From positions 1 to 64,000 of the forward strand of contig JAUSAZ010000053.1 in assembly GCA_030652255.1 (NCBI GenBank): a DNA stretch of 64,000 nucleotides, in the 5' to 3' direction. Made by a program: the position numbers and the translations under genes. Position 1 is the first letter of the stretch; each line of letters opens with the position of its first letter. The notes under the pieces were generated by a model. It had not been told where the DNA came from. It did not search any database and was given only the letters and a program-made list of their open reading frames with translations. Of the stretch, positions 63,248 to 64,000 are shown in pieces. This DNA comes from Myxococcales bacterium. GTDB lineage: Bacteria; Myxococcota_A; Polyangia; Polyangiales; Ga0077539.

Positions 63248-64000
63248 TCAGCGCACCCGCAGCACCCGCACGCTGCGCGGGGGGAGCTCGACGCGGCCGC
63301 CCGGGTCGGCGGGGGTGCCGTCGCGCAGGAGGTCTTCGTAGCTCGCCGCGGGGATGTCCACGGCGCGCGGGGCGTCGGCGCGGTTGATCGCCACCACCAC
63401 GTCGCGGGCGCCCATCCCGCAGCCGCCCATGCGGTAGACCCAGGTGTCCTGCGTCGAGGAGAGGGTGGTGCGGCTGCCGCGGCCCAGCACCGGGTTGCTC
63501 GCCCGCACGCGCCCGAGCCGACGCACCAGCGAGCGCAGCGCGATCTGGTGGGGGTTCAGCGCGGCGTCGCTCCAGGGCATCATCCGGCGGTTGTCGGGGT
63601 CGCCGCCGCCCGCGAGGCCCACCTCGTCGCCGTAGTACATCAATGGGACGCCGGGGTTGGTGAGCATCACGGCAAAGGCGAGCCCGAGGCGCTCGTAGGG
63701 CGGCGCGTCGGCGGGCTGGCGGAAGTCCGTCGACCACCCGTTGGAGGCCGTGCTCCCCGCGCGGCAGTCGGCGATCTGCCGGCTCGCAAAATGGATCGCC
63801 CGGGGGATGTCATGGTTGCCGATGAAGGTGCTCATGAGGCCAGTGGCGCCGTAGAACGCGTCGTTGCCGGAGAGCCAGTCGGCGAAGCGGTCGAGGCCCC
63901 CGGCGGGGGTGAAGAGCGCCTCGCAGAGCCGCGCCTTGAAGGGGAAATCGAACTGTCCGTCGAGCATGGTCGAGGGGTTGACCGCGCTGCGAAGGGCGTC
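63248..64000 (-). CDS. GH13 alpha-amylase family glycosidase (5' end beyond window)
   Basis: The visible 250 residues are the C-terminal half of an alpha-amylase-family enzyme. FIGNHDIPRAIHFA is the conserved GH13 region IV (NHD), and PGVPLMYYGDEVGLAGGGD follows (region VII-like). The C-terminal beta domain has RDVVVAINRADAPRAVDIPA and PPRSVRVLRV. The frame is still open at 64000, so the start and catalytic barrel are outside. Substrate specificity cannot be set from this part. Confidence 0.88.
   Translation of the reverse strand, partial: DALRSAVNPSTMLDGQFDFPFKARLCEALFTPAGGLDRFADWLSGNDAFYGATGLMSTFIGNHDIPRAIHFASRQIADCRAGSTASNGWSTDFRQPADAPPYERLGLAFAVMLTNPGVPLMYYGDEVGLAGGGDPDNRRMMPWSDAALNPHQIALRSLVRRLGRVRASNPVLGRGSRTTLSSTQDTWVYRMGGCGMGARDVVVAINRADAPRAVDIPAASYEDLLRDGTPADPGGRVELPPRSVRVLRVR

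Overview
The window is 64 kb of very GC-rich DNA, packed with genes on both strands. The style suggests a myxobacterium-type bacterium (Myxococcota, Sandaracinus/Polyangium-like). It has Cys-rich 'DCDG..NGCE' repeat lipoproteins, lipoproteins with Asp/Ala/Pro-rich linkers, PEGA/TPR proteins, several cytoplasmic hybrid kinases, and a MoxR-DUF58-VWA operon. This is inferred from protein style only; there is no rRNA or other phylogenetic marker. No tRNA, rRNA, CRISPR array, insertion sequence or phage gene was seen.

Layout. 1-7.6 kb: an ECF sigma factor with a membrane partner (cut by the window edge), nadA, a Cys-rich repeat lipoprotein with a PEGA/TPR protein, and a lone tandem BMC-domain shell protein. 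7.6-13.2 kb: a phosphate block, with phoB-phoR on the minus strand divergent from pstB-phoU-pstC-pstA on the plus strand and a good Pho box between them. 13.4-17.2 kb: a hybrid kinase (PAS-HisKA-HATPase-REC-REC-HPt) coupled to a REC-GGDEF diguanylate cyclase. 17.2-24 kb: sfsA, an unknown helical protein, a FAD/Rieske oxidoreductase, a KatE-type catalase and an alpha/beta hydrolase. 23.7-36 kb: an accessory stretch of small lipoproteins (one paralogous pair), another hybrid kinase, a flavodoxin-like oxidoreductase, a Uma2-like protein, secreted proteins, gene remnants and a 21-bp tandem repeat. 36-45.3 kb: a multi-pass membrane protein, a cysteine-peptidase-like lipoprotein, cysD-cysN, a PAS-GAF kinase, rhtA and an outer-membrane-like protein. 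45.4-55 kb: a six-gene operon of a coiled-coil/collagen-like membrane protein, MoxR ATPase, DUF58, two VWA/BatA-type membrane proteins and a NIDO-domain protein. 55-64 kb: a membrane-anchored PEP-synthase-like phosphotransferase coupled to an unknown membrane protein, a DUF2156 (MprF-like) protein, an SDR, a CBS protein, galE and a truncated GH13 amylase.

How genes work together. PhoR-PhoB should control the divergent Pst/PhoU genes, but this PstB lacks the standard ABC signature, Q-loop and catalytic Glu. CysD-CysN make APS from sulfate; CysN carries a decayed C-terminal APS-kinase-like tail. MoxR, DUF58 and the VWA proteins form a standard chaperone/VWA module. 

Most unusual signals: (i) a lower-GC block at 58.9-59.1 kb between divergent genes that holds at least five perfect complementary helices, one with a GNRA loop, and alternative pairings (a candidate structured RNA); (ii) the orphan BMC-T shell protein; (iii) the degenerate PstB; (iv) the pseudo-APS-kinase tail on CysN; (v) the membrane-anchored rifampin-phosphotransferase-like protein.
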